From contig JAWLHF010000074.1 of assembly GCA_041690515.1 (NCBI GenBank), forward strand, positions 1 to 16,848: a stretch of DNA of 16,848 nt, written 5' to 3'. The first letter of the stretch is position 1; every line of letters begins with the position of its first letter. Under the pieces are notes generated by a model. That model worked only from the letters and a program-made list of their open reading frames with translations, made no database searches and had not been told where the DNA came from. Of the stretch, positions 7,315-13,552 are shown one piece after another. A program made the translations under genes and the position numbers. This DNA is from BRH-c25 sp041690515. GTDB taxonomy: Bacteria; Bacillota; Clostridia; Lutisporales; Lutisporaceae.

Positions 7315-7785
7315 ATGAAAAGGATATTGTTTGTATGCACTGGCAATACATGCAGGAGCAGTATGGCTGAAGCGCTTATGAGGTATGAGCTTGAAAAGGA
7401 AGGTATGTCAGGAGAATATGCCGTAAGCTCCGCAGGTACATCTGCCTTTCATGGGATGCCAGCTTCACACAATGCTGTCAATACTCTGGCGGACATGGGC
7501 ATTGACCTGTCGCAGCACACCGCACGGCTTATTGATAATGCCTTGATTGATGATGCAGATCTGATACTTACGATGACCGGCTCCCATAAGAGGCGTCTGC
7601 TGCAGATGAGGCCTGATGCTGCATCTAAGACATACACCCTGGCGGAGTATAGCGGGGCTGGGGGTAAAACTGATGTCGACGACCCCTTCGGGGGAGATAT
7701 TGATATATACACGAATTGCCGTGATGAAATCGGCAGGCATATAGTCCTGCTTGTTAATAAGCTTAAGGAGAAAGGGGAAAACTGA
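7315..7785 (+). CDS. ywlE: Protein-arginine phosphatase (YwlE-like low-Mr phosphatase)
   Basis: This 156-residue low-molecular-weight phosphatase carries its P-loop at the N-terminus: VCTGNTCRSSMAEAL, with nucleophile Cys8 and Arg14 (C-x5-R). Thr12 in CTGNTCR is the residue that in B. subtilis YwlE favours phospho-arginine over phospho-tyrosine; classical tyrosine phosphatases have Ile there. The general-acid region is DVDDPFGGD near the C-terminus. YwlE reverses arginine phosphorylation by the McsB kinase, which tags proteins for ClpCP degradation. ATG 7315 follows GAGGTG (7305-7310) closely; an upstream TTG at 7303 overlaps the ywlC end and lacks a binding site. It is packed between ywlC and rpiB with one-base gaps, a clear operon. 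The McsB partner is not in the window. Confidence 0.92.
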   Translation: MKRILFVCTGNTCRSSMAEALMRYELEKEGMSGEYAVSSAGTSAFHGMPASHNAVNTLADMGIDLSQHTARLIDNALIDDADLILTMTGSHKRRLLQMRPDAASKTYTLAEYSGAGGKTDVDDPFGGDIDIYTNCRDEIGRHIVLLVNKLKEKGEN

Positions 7786-7786
7786 T

Positions 7787-8236
7787 TTGAAAATTGCAGT
7801 TGGAAGCGACCATGGAGGTTTTCTGCTAAAAGATGAAATCATGAAGCATCTGAAGGAAAGGAACATTGAATTTACTGATTTCGGCTGCTTTACTACTGAG
7901 TCAGTGGATTATCCCGATATAGGACAAGCGGTAGGAGAAGCGGTTGCAAAGGGTGAATATGACAAAGGGATTATCTGCTGCGGAACAGGTATAGGAATTT
8001 CAATTTCGGCAAATAAAGTTCCTGGTGTGAGAGCCGCTCTTTGCGGAGACTGTTTTTCCGCAAAGGCGTCAAGGGAACACAATGATGCCAATGTACTTGC
8101 TCTTGGAGAAAGAGTGACAGGAATTGAGCTGGCAAAAATGATAGTGGATACATGGTTGAGCGCTGAGTTCCTTGGTGGAAGACACGGCAGAAGAGTGGAA
8201 AAGATAGCTAAAATAGAGGAAAGATATAATAAATAG
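7787..8236 (+). CDS. rpiB: Ribose-5-phosphate isomerase B
   Basis: RpiB interconverts ribose 5-phosphate and ribulose 5-phosphate, feeding ribose to PRPP and nucleotides. At 149 residues it has the family length. The N-terminal IAVGSDHGGFLLKDEI binds the phosphate sugar. ICCGTGIGISISANK carries the catalytic Cys65, and SREHNDANVLALGER carries His98. GRHGRRVEKI near the end supplies phosphate-binding arginines. Start TTG 7787 follows AAAGGGGA (7771-7778) by about 8-9 nt; an in-frame TTG-type start farther upstream (7751) lies inside ywlE. It is the third gene of the ywlC operon, one base after ywlE, and is followed 21 nt later by upp, which consumes PRPP. Isomerases for allose or galactose phosphates (AlsB, LacAB) are close relatives, but the context favours RpiB. 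Confidence 0.94.
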   Translation: MKIAVGSDHGGFLLKDEIMKHLKERNIEFTDFGCFTTESVDYPDIGQAVGEAVAKGEYDKGIICCGTGIGISISANKVPGVRAALCGDCFSAKASREHNDANVLALGERVTGIELAKMIVDTWLSAEFLGGRHGRRVEKIAKIEERYNK

Positions 8237-8257
8237 CATATACGAGGAGGAAAAAGA

Positions 8258-8896
8258 ATGAAGGAATACAAAAACGTTACAGTTATGGATCATCCGCTTA
8301 TACAGCACAAGCTTACATTACTCAGGGATAAGAATACAGGAGTAAAGGAATTCAGGGAATTGGTGGAAGAACTGGCTATGCTGATGGGATATGAGGTAAC
8401 CAGAAACCTTACTATGGAAGATACTGAAGTGGATACCCCCATATGTACGACAAAATCAAAGGTCATCGCAGGCAAGAAACTCGGCATAGTACCTATATTG
8501 AGAGCGGGACTGGGCATGGTTGACGGTATGCTGAAGCTGATTCCTGCCGCAAAAGTTGGACATATTGGGCTGTATAGGGATCCGGAGACACTTATGCCTG
8601 TTGAGTATTACTGTAAGCTTCCTTCTGATGTAGCTGAAAGAGATCTTATTGTACTGGATCCGATGCTTGCTACCGGCGGATCTGCAGCTGCAGCCATTTC
8701 CTTCCTCAAGGATAAGGGAGCAAAAAGTATAAAGCTTGTAAATCTCATAGCTGCTCCTGAAGGTGTAGAAGCTGTTGTGAAGGCTCATCCTGACGTGGAG
8801 ATATATGTTGCGGCAGTAGATGAAAAGCTTAATGATCATGGATACATAGTACCCGGACTTGGTGATGCAGGGGACAGACTTTTTGGTACGAAGTAG
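8258..8896 (+). CDS. upp: Uracil phosphoribosyltransferase
   Basis: Upp salvages uracil by condensing it with PRPP to UMP. The 212-residue protein begins NVTVMDHPLIQHKLTLLRDKNTG, a hallmark of the family. It has the PRPP-binding loop DPMLATGGS (134-142) and a C-terminal uracil-binding IVPGLGDAGDRLFGT. Start ATG 8258 has an excellent GAGGAGG (8244-8250) 7 nt upstream. In many Firmicutes glyA lies between rpiB and upp; here it is missing and upp follows rpiB directly. The gap to the dCMP deaminase gene is 50 nt and contains small competing inverted repeats (ACTTGT/ACAAGT and AGACT/AGTCT) without a T-run, so transcription probably continues. Confidence 0.96.
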   Translation: MKEYKNVTVMDHPLIQHKLTLLRDKNTGVKEFRELVEELAMLMGYEVTRNLTMEDTEVDTPICTTKSKVIAGKKLGIVPILRAGLGMVDGMLKLIPAAKVGHIGLYRDPETLMPVEYYCKLPSDVAERDLIVLDPMLATGGSAAAAISFLKDKGAKSIKLVNLIAAPEGVEAVVKAHPDVEIYVAAVDEKLNDHGYIVPGLGDAGDRLFGTK

Positions 8897-8946
8897 GAAA
8901 AAAAGTAGAACTTGTAGACTCAAAACAAGTCTGAAGAGGTGAAAAC

Positions 8947-9435
8947 ATGGATAGGAGAGACAAGTACAACTACTATCTTGATATTGCGGAGACTGTGTTG
9001 GAAAGAGGGACATGCCTTAGAAGAAACTATGGAGCTATTATAGTTAAGAATGACGAGATAATATCCACCGGTTACAGCGGAGCACCCAGAGGAAGAGTGA
9101 ACTGCTGCGATCTGGGTTATTGCATAAGGCAGAAGCTAAACATACCAAGAGGACAAAACTACGAGAAGTGCAGAAGCGTACATGCGGAGGCCAATTGTAT
9201 TATCTCGGCCAGCAGGAGGGACATGATAGGAGCTACATTGTATCTGGTTGGAAAGGAAATGGAATCAGGCAATTACATTGGAAATTCCAATTCCTGTGCA
9301 ATGTGTAAGCGATTGGTGCTGAATGCCGGCATAGAAAGAGTCATAATAAGGGATTCCAAGGACAAATACAGAGCCATTGTGGTCAGCAAATGGATTGAAG
9401 AGGATGATTCCTTAAGTGAATTAATGGGATATTAG
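8947..9435 (+). CDS. Deoxycytidylate (dCMP) deaminase family protein
   Basis: This zinc-dependent enzyme deaminates dCMP to dUMP for thymidylate synthesis; relatives include ComEB of B. subtilis. The 162-residue protein has the catalytic HAE (His79-Glu81, in RSVHAEANCI) and the zinc-ligand pair CAMC (Cys117, Cys120) in SCAMCKRLVLNAGIERV. The usual proline of P-C-x-x-C is serine here. Extra cysteines (NCCDLGYC, EKCRS) before HAE fit the second zinc site typical of dCMP deaminases. ATG 8947 follows GAGGTG (8935-8940) by 6 nt. It sits after upp, which makes UMP, so pyrimidine salvage is grouped here. It is probably the last gene of the ywlC operon, because a separate promoter precedes tagO. Substrate assignment rests on family resemblance; a related nucleotide deaminase is possible. 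Confidence 0.88.
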   Translation: MDRRDKYNYYLDIAETVLERGTCLRRNYGAIIVKNDEIISTGYSGAPRGRVNCCDLGYCIRQKLNIPRGQNYEKCRSVHAEANCIISASRRDMIGATLYLVGKEMESGNYIGNSNSCAMCKRLVLNAGIERVIIRDSKDKYRAIVVSKWIEEDDSLSELMGY

Positions 9436-9632
9436 GATTCAACACGACAAAGTACTTTCATTTGCAATGATATGACAATATCTAGTCATTCTGAGCGCAG
9501 CGAAGAATTTTCCGTCCTAAACTGTGTTCAGGATGATATACAAACAAAATTGCATTTTGACAAGTGTATTATATCTGCAGTCCTATGGGAATAATAAGAA
9601 TATATGCGTCAAAAGCCATTGAAAATGTTAAA
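9436..9632. other. Intergenic region between the deaminase gene and the tagO promoter
   Basis: No gene is supported here. It contains a small inverted repeat GATAT-GACA-ATATC (9469-9482), the dispersed-repeat-like element at 9485-9511, and an isolated TTGACA (9557-9562) with no -10 at the right distance. No terminator with a T-run was seen after the deaminase gene. Confidence 0.6.
9485..9511 (+). repeat. GTCATTCTGAGCG-type dispersed repeat
   Basis: The segment begins GTCATTCTGAGCGCAGCGAA and continues to GAATTTT. I recognise this wording as a short repeat scattered between genes in many bacterial genomes. ATTCT at one end pairs with AGAAT at the other. Only one copy lies in this window, so its repeat nature rests on recollection rather than on the sequence itself. 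Confidence 0.5.
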
Positions 9633-9661
9633 TTGACATTGGATTTTCCTTGCAGTAGAAT
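9633..9661 (+). promoter_or_regulatory. Sigma-A promoter of tagO
   Basis: A perfect TTGACA (9633-9638), 17 bp, then TAGAAT (9656-9661). Transcription would begin near 9668. This supports the ATG at 9713, since the in-frame ATG at 9671 would sit almost on the transcript start. Confidence 0.7.
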
Positions 9662-9712
9662 ATGTATTGAATGAAGATAACGAAGGAAATAAGAATACTT
9701 GGGAGTGATAAA

Positions 9713-10765
9713 ATGACAAGAAGCATTATAGCATTCATGATAGCCGTGTCCGTTGCTTATATAACCACCCCATTGGCTATGAAAGTGGCAAAGCTTGTGG
9801 GTGCTATAGATGTGCCTAATGATGAAAGAAGAGTACATAAGACTCCTACCCCAAGGCTGGGGGGACTTGCTATTTTTCTTGGATTCTTAGCAGCACTGCT
9901 GTATTTGGGATATGATGATCCAAGGATGTTCGGAGTGCTTATCGGTGCTGCGATAATAGTGACTCTGGGGTTCTTTGACGATATAAAGCCTCTTCCTGCA
10001 AAATTCAAGTTCCTGGTGCAGGTGATAGCGGCTGTGATAGCCATACGCAGCGGAGTGATAATACCTCGGGTCAGCAATCCGTTATACTTTTTAACAGGAA
10101 ACGAGTATATCAACTTTGGAATTTGGGCATATCCTCTGACTCTTGTCTGGATAGTAGGGGTGACAAATGCCATCAATCTTGTAGATGGTCTTGACGGTTT
10201 GGCAGCAGGAATATCAACGATATCAGCGACAACGTTATTTGTAGCGGCACTGGGAACGGGCGAGGTTTTTGAAGCAACAATGGCAGCATTATTGGCCGGC
10301 TCGACATTGGGATTTCTTCCCCGTAACTTCAATCCGGCTAAGATATTCATGGGAGATACGGGAGCCTTATTCCTCGGCTATATGCTTTCGGTGGTTTCCG
10401 TAATGGGCGTCCTGAAGGGAGCCGCTGCGCTTTCAATTCTGGTGCCGATTTTTGCTATGGGCTTGCCGATATTTGATACATTCTTTGCTATGGTTCGAAG
10501 GACACTAAGCGGAAAACCCATGATGGAAGCTGATAAGGGACATCTTCACCATAAGCTTCTGGATGCGGGAATGAGCCAGAAGCAGGCTGTGCTTACACTT
10601 TACAGCATAAGTGCTGTGTTGGGCTTCAGCGCAGTTGTGCTTGTAGAGGTGACTTTGAAGGTTGCATTCGTACTGGTGTTTGCGGTTTTTCTCTTGGTCT
10701 CTATGGGGGCAAAATACTTAGGTCTGATAGAAGCGGACCACGGAAGCAATAAAGCGGATTTGTAG
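9713..10765 (+). CDS. tagO: Undecaprenyl-phosphate GlcNAc-1-phosphate transferase (TagO/WecA)
   Basis: This polytopic membrane enzyme links GlcNAc-1-phosphate from UDP-GlcNAc to undecaprenyl phosphate on the cytoplasmic face, starting teichoic acid or related wall-polymer synthesis. The 350-residue protein has about ten to eleven membrane segments. It shows the family motifs in order: VPNDERRVHKTPTPRLGG, the Mg-binding FFDD (Asp89-Asp90), NLVDGLDGLA (Asp158, Asp161), FMGDTGALFLGY, and the basic loop DKGHLHHKL (His277, His279, His280) typical of WecA/TagO rather than MraY. ATG 9713 has GGGAG (9701-9705) 7 nt upstream; the earlier in-frame ATG at 9671 has none. mnaA follows after a repeat-filled gap of about 222 bp once the assembly artefact is removed, and the two act on the same precursor pool. 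Confidence 0.94.
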   Translation: MTRSIIAFMIAVSVAYITTPLAMKVAKLVGAIDVPNDERRVHKTPTPRLGGLAIFLGFLAALLYLGYDDPRMFGVLIGAAIIVTLGFFDDIKPLPAKFKFLVQVIAAVIAIRSGVIIPRVSNPLYFLTGNEYINFGIWAYPLTLVWIVGVTNAINLVDGLDGLAAGISTISATTLFVAALGTGEVFEATMAALLAGSTLGFLPRNFNPAKIFMGDTGALFLGYMLSVVSVMGVLKGAAALSILVPIFAMGLPIFDTFFAMVRRTLSGKPMMEADKGHLHHKLLDAGMSQKQAVLTLYSISAVLGFSAVVLVEVTLKVAFVLVFAVFLLVSMGAKYLGLIEADHGSNKADL

Positions 10766-10766
10766 T

Positions 10767-10789
10767 AAAATGCGATACAGTCGCATTTT
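10767..10789. terminator. Hairpin after tagO, possible bidirectional terminator
   Basis: AAAATGCGA (10767-10775) and TCGCATTTT (10781-10789) form a perfect 9-bp stem around TACAG, starting just after the tagO stop codon. The T-run is only four bases and part of the stem, so termination strength is uncertain. The right arm can alternatively pair with AAATGCGA at 10884-10891. Confidence 0.5.
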
Positions 10790-10891
10790 CGGTTGCGAGA
10801 TGCAGGCACTGGGTCATGTCTCAGGGGTCCTGTTGCGAGTTTCGGGTGTTTATGCAGGGGCTGGTTTCCATGCCTGCCCTGAGAAATGCGA
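10790..10891. repeat. Nested inverted-repeat region between tagO and mnaA
   Basis: Several complementary pairs are nested here: TCGCATTT (10781-10788) with AAATGCGA (10884-10891), GCAGGCA (10802-10808) with TGCCTGC (10871-10877), and, as a competitor, CTCAGGG (10820-10826) with CCCTGAG (10877-10883). GTTGCGAG occurs twice (10792-10799, 10832-10839). An open frame through here has no family resemblance and no good start. It is best described as structured repeat DNA or a leader RNA. Confidence 0.45.
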
Positions 10892-10895
10892 TATA

Positions 10896-10954
10896 AACGG
10901 ACGGCCAATGACCGCCCCTACGGATATTGTAGGGGCGCGCATTGCGCGTCCGTT
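10896..10954. repeat. Inverted pair of GTAGGG palindromic repeats, copies B and C
   Basis: Copy B (10896-10921, minus orientation) and copy C (10929-10954, plus orientation) face each other across GGATATT. The two arms together form a 26-bp inverted repeat with four mismatches. Each arm is itself palindromic: CGGCCAATGACCG in B and GCGCGCATTGCGC in C. The arrangement recalls paired REP elements of enterobacteria. Confidence 0.8.
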
Positions 10955-10972
10955 TGTTGCACATTTTTCATT

Positions 10973-11071
10973 TAAGGAGTTGAAGTTTTGATAAAAGTAC
11001 TATCGATTTTCGGGACAAGGCCGGAGGCAATAAAAATGGCTCCGCTGGTAAAGGCATTGGAGGCTGACAAC
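10973..11071 (+). other. Duplicated 5-prime end of mnaA (assembly overlap)
   Basis: These 99 bases are identical to 11172-11270 and cover the ribosome binding site, the TTG start (here 10988) and the first 28 codons of mnaA, then stop exactly at the N run. This is the expected picture when two contigs that share an end are joined by a placeholder gap. It is not a separate gene. Confidence 0.9.
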
Positions 11072-11171
11072 NNNNNNNNNNNNNNNNNNNNNNNNNNNNN
11101 NNNNNNNNNNNNNNNNNNNNNNNNNNNNNNNNNNNNNNNNNNNNNNNNNNNNNNNNNNNNNNNNNNNNNNN
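11072..11171. other. Assembly gap, 100 N
   Basis: Exactly 100 undetermined bases, the usual placeholder for a gap of unknown size. Because the flanks share a perfect 99-bp overlap, the true gap is probably zero and 199 bp of this window are artefactual. Confidence 0.97.
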
Positions 11172-11186
11172 TAAGGAGTTGAAGTT

Positions 11187-12335
11187 TTGATAAAAGTACT
11201 ATCGATTTTCGGGACAAGGCCGGAGGCAATAAAAATGGCTCCGCTGGTAAAGGCATTGGAGGCTGACAACAGGTTTGAGCCTTATGTGTGCGTGACAGCG
11301 CAGCATAGGGATATGCTGGATCAGGTATTGGACATATTTGATATAAAGCCTCAGTTTGATCTGGATATTATGAAGGACAGACAGACTCTTACCGATATAA
11401 CTGTAAATGCCTTGACAGGGCTGGAAAAGGTTATAAAGGAACTGTGTCCGGATATCATACTTGTCCATGGAGATACCACGACCACCTTTGTAGGCTCCTT
11501 GGCTGCCTTTTACAACAAGGTGCAGATAGGTCATGTGGAGGCGGGTTTGAGGACCTTCAACAAATACTCCCCTTACCCGGAGGAGATGAACAGAAAGCTT
11601 ACCGGAGCAATGGCTGATATACATTTTTCTCCGACAGCTGATTCAAAAGCCAATCTGCTTAGAGAAGGCATAGAAGAAAAGAATATTTACATCACGGGAA
11701 ACACGGCAATAGACGCATTAAAAACTACAGTGAAAAAGGATTTCAGCTTCTATACGGAAGAACTGAAGAACCTGGATTATAACGATAAGAAGATCATAAT
11801 GGTTACTGCCCATAGGAGAGAGAACCTGGGCGAGCCTCTGGAGAATATCTGCAGGGCTTTGAAAACAATAGCGGAAAGACATGAGGATGTTGAGATAGTA
11901 TATGCTGTACATAAGAATCCCGCTGTTAGGGAGACGGTCTTTAGCCTATTGGGGAACATACCAAGGGTACACCTTCTGGATCCCCTTGATGTGGACGAAA
12001 TGCACAATCTAATGGATAGGTGCTTCATGGTGCTTACAGACTCAGGAGGCCTTCAGGAAGAGGCTCCATCCCTGGGCAAGCCTGTATTGGTGCTGAGGAC
12101 TGAGACCGAAAGGCCTGAGGCTATTGAATACGGCACACTGAAACTGGCGGGAGTAAATGAAAAGGATATCCTGGAGCTTGCAGAAATGCTTCTGCTGGAC
12201 GAAAAGGAATACCTGAGAATGGCCAATGCGGTGAACCCATATGGTGACGGACGGGCATCAGTCAGGATAATAGACAGTCTTCTTTATCATTTTGGCATTC
12301 TTAAGAATAGACCCCAAGACTTCAAACCGGAATAG
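11187..12335 (+). CDS. mnaA: UDP-N-acetylglucosamine 2-epimerase (non-hydrolysing)
   Basis: MnaA (WecB) interconverts UDP-GlcNAc and UDP-ManNAc, supplying ManNAc for wall teichoic acid linkage units or other glycans. The 382-residue protein has two Rossmann-like halves and the complete active-site set: FGTRPEAIKMAPL at the start, HGDTTTT (Asp96), HVEAGLRT (Glu118), PYPEEMNR, and TAHRRENLG (His209), then LTDSGGLQEEAPSLGKPVLVLR for nucleotide binding. Start TTG 11187 follows AAGGAG (11173-11178) by 8 nt. The same 99-bp start region appears before the N gap; the copy after the gap is the one that continues into a full gene. It lies downstream of tagO, which uses the same sugar-nucleotide pool. 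In Bacillus mnaA is followed by the ATP synthase operon; here CoA-transferase genes follow. Confidence 0.95.
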   Translation: MIKVLSIFGTRPEAIKMAPLVKALEADNRFEPYVCVTAQHRDMLDQVLDIFDIKPQFDLDIMKDRQTLTDITVNALTGLEKVIKELCPDIILVHGDTTTTFVGSLAAFYNKVQIGHVEAGLRTFNKYSPYPEEMNRKLTGAMADIHFSPTADSKANLLREGIEEKNIYITGNTAIDALKTTVKKDFSFYTEELKNLDYNDKKIIMVTAHRRENLGEPLENICRALKTIAERHEDVEIVYAVHKNPAVRETVFSLLGNIPRVHLLDPLDVDEMHNLMDRCFMVLTDSGGLQEEAPSLGKPVLVLRTETERPEAIEYGTLKLAGVNEKDILELAEMLLLDEKEYLRMANAVNPYGDGRASVRIIDSLLYHFGILKNRPQDFKPE

Positions 12336-12358
12336 CAGGAAACAGTTATTTGCCACTC

Positions 12359-12386
12359 GTAGGGAACGCATTCCATGTGTTCCGCC
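12359..12386 (+). repeat. GTAGGG palindromic repeat, copy D
   Basis: GTAGG is followed by a 9-bp stem GGAACGCAT / ATGTGTTCC (one wobble) around TCC, then GCC. The stem sequence differs entirely from copies A, B, C and E, but the head and architecture are shared. This suggests a related module with a different stem. Confidence 0.6.
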
Positions 12387-12568
12387 TTAACGCTGCAAAC
12401 AACTATAGTTCTGCTAATTAGATCAGCGTGTGCCGAATAGTTGGCAGTCTTTGCTTATTCGCAGAAATTGTGAGGTTCTTCTGAGATTCCATGTAATAGC
12501 ATACAATAATTGAATTTCATACAGAATATACAATGCCGAAATTTAGGCTATAAAAACGAGAATATAGT

Positions 12569-12596
12569 GGAACACTCATTGTAGAATGAGTGTTTC
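12569..12596. repeat. 12-bp hairpin upstream of ctfA
   Basis: AACACTCATT and AATGAGTGTT form a perfect 10-bp stem around GTAG, extended by one wobble and one GC pair. Only TTTCT follows, so it is a weak terminator candidate. It could also be an operator or part of the ctfA leader region. Confidence 0.5.
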
Positions 12597-12621
12597 TGCA
12601 TATTTCGGGGGTTTGCTTTTG

Positions 12622-12657
12622 TTGGCATATAACTTGCATATGTTAAATAAGTAACAA
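12622..12657 (+). promoter_or_regulatory. Rex-like operator overlapping a candidate ctfA promoter
   Basis: Positions 12640-12657 read ATGTTAAATAAGTAACAA, matching 12 of the 14 fixed bases of the known Rex consensus TTGTTAA-N4-TTAACAA. A TTGGCA (12622-12627) could serve as the -35, with a weak -10 (TTAAAT, 12643-12648) inside the site at 15-bp spacing. A Rex repressor bound here would block transcription until NADH rises. The promoter call itself is weak; the operator match is the stronger part. Confidence 0.5.
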
Positions 12658-12716
12658 GGTCTATTTATGTGTTGTATTAAGTAATGATCATTTTTAAATA
12701 CTTTGGAGGTGGAGTT

Positions 12717-13361
12717 GTGAACAAAATCAAGACGATTGATGAGGCTATAAGCTACATAAAAGATGGTATGACTGTAGCTGTTGGCGGGTTTATCGGTGCC
12801 GGGACTCCTGAAAAGCTGGTTGATGCAGTTATCGAAAAGGGTATAAAGAATCTGACTTTGATCTGCAATGATACTGCTTTTCCTGACAAGGGAGTGGGCA
12901 AGTGGGTAGTAAATAAGGTGGTAAGCAGGGTAATAGTATCCCACGTAGGGACAAATCCTGAAACAGGCAGGCAGATGAATGCAGGAGAGCTTCAGGTGGA
13001 ATTGGTGCCTCAGGGAACTCTTGCAGAAAGAGTAAGAGCGGCCGGAGCAGGACTAGGCGGAATACTTACACACACAGGTGTTGGTACAGTAGTGGAGGAA
13101 GGCAAGCAGAAGATAACCGTAGACGGAAAGGAATACCTGCTTGAGCTTCCCCTTAAAGCGGATATAGCATTATTAAGAGGCAGTATTGTAGACAAAAAAG
13201 GAAATGTATACTACAGCAAAGCCACAAGGAATTTCAACCCCCTTATGGCAACAGCAGCAGATATTGTTATAGTAGAAGCAGAAAAAATAGTTGAAGTGGG
13301 CGAACTGGACGCAACTGACGTAATGACCCCTTCAGTATTTGTAGATATAATCACGCAATAA
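12717..13361 (+). CDS. ctfA: CoA-transferase subunit A (acetate/butyrate-acetoacetate type)
   Basis: This is the alpha subunit of a family I 3-oxoacid-type CoA-transferase, which moves CoA between short-chain acyl groups such as acetoacetyl-CoA, acetate and butyrate. The 214 residues match the usual size of separate alpha subunits. GGFIGAGTP (23-31) forms the CoA-binding loop; NPETGRQMNAGELQVELVPQGTLAERVRAAGAGLGG and LPLKADIALLRGSIVDKKGN are characteristic and resemble clostridial CtfA and E. coli AtoD. GTG 12717 lies 4 nt after GGAGGTGG (12705-12712); the longer in-frame ATG start at 12684 would place this site inside the gene. A Rex-like operator precedes it. The beta subunit gene begins 238 bp later, across a block of repeats, instead of being adjacent. 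Exact acyl specificity cannot be read from sequence. Confidence 0.9.
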   Translation: MNKIKTIDEAISYIKDGMTVAVGGFIGAGTPEKLVDAVIEKGIKNLTLICNDTAFPDKGVGKWVVNKVVSRVIVSHVGTNPETGRQMNAGELQVELVPQGTLAERVRAAGAGLGGILTHTGVGTVVEEGKQKITVDGKEYLLELPLKADIALLRGSIVDKKGNVYYSKATRNFNPLMATAADIVIVEAEKIVEVGELDATDVMTPSVFVDIITQ

Positions 13362-13424
13362 TATTATTTGGTATTCCTATAGGGCATGGCTGCGGGTGCA
13401 TAAGACGGCCATCAGCCGTCAAAC

Positions 13425-13448
13425 GTAGGGGCGGCCACCGGCCGTCCG
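13425..13448 (+). repeat. GTAGGG palindromic repeat, copy E
   Basis: GTAGGGGCGGCCACCGGCCG followed by TCCG: same head and outer stem as copy A, with the centre CATTG changed to CACCG. It is preceded by a second small hairpin that shares the GGCC/GCCGTC wording. Confidence 0.75.
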
Positions 13449-13521
13449 AATAGGCTCCGAAGCAATACCTAAAACCCAAAGCCCCGAGCCCAACCCAAAG
13501 CCCCCAAAGCTTCTACCCCAA

Positions 13522-13552
13522 GCACGAGGCACGAAGCACGCAGCACGAGGCA
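13522..13552 (+). repeat. Heptamer tandem repeat GCACGAR
   Basis: Four consecutive 7-bp units (GCACGAG, GCACGAA, GCACGCA, GCACGAG) plus a partial GCA. A 7-bp unit changes frame on gain or loss and could vary in copy number by slippage. Confidence 0.75.

Larger units (their letters stand above)
12336..12639. other. Intergenic region between mnaA and ctfA
   Basis: About 380 bp separate mnaA from ctfA and no gene is supported. Contents: palindromic repeat copy D (12359-12386), a 10-bp palindrome AACTATAGTT (12401-12410), a 12-bp hairpin (12569-12596), and a Rex-like site close to ctfA. No terminator with a clear T-run follows mnaA. This is where the ATP synthase operon would begin in related genomes. 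Confidence 0.65.

Noticed and set aside
9557..9572. TTGACA followed by TATTAT before tagO
   Set aside because: The two elements are only 4 bp apart; no -10 is found at 16-18 bp. The TTGACA at 9633 is the workable promoter.
10770..10991. 73-residue open frame between tagO and mnaA
   Set aside because: It is made of the nested palindromes and the repeat pair, has no ribosome binding site, and its translation resembles only repeat-derived sequence.
10988..11182. A second, truncated mnaA before the N gap
   Set aside because: The bases are identical to the real mnaA start and end exactly at the N run; an assembly overlap explains it better than a gene duplication.
12569..12596. Intrinsic terminator of mnaA
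   Set aside because: The hairpin is strong but lies more than 230 bp after the stop codon and is followed only by TTTCT, so it is listed as a hairpin of unknown role.
13522..13552. CRISPR-like array
   Set aside because: Units are 7 bp with no spacers between them; it is a simple tandem repeat.
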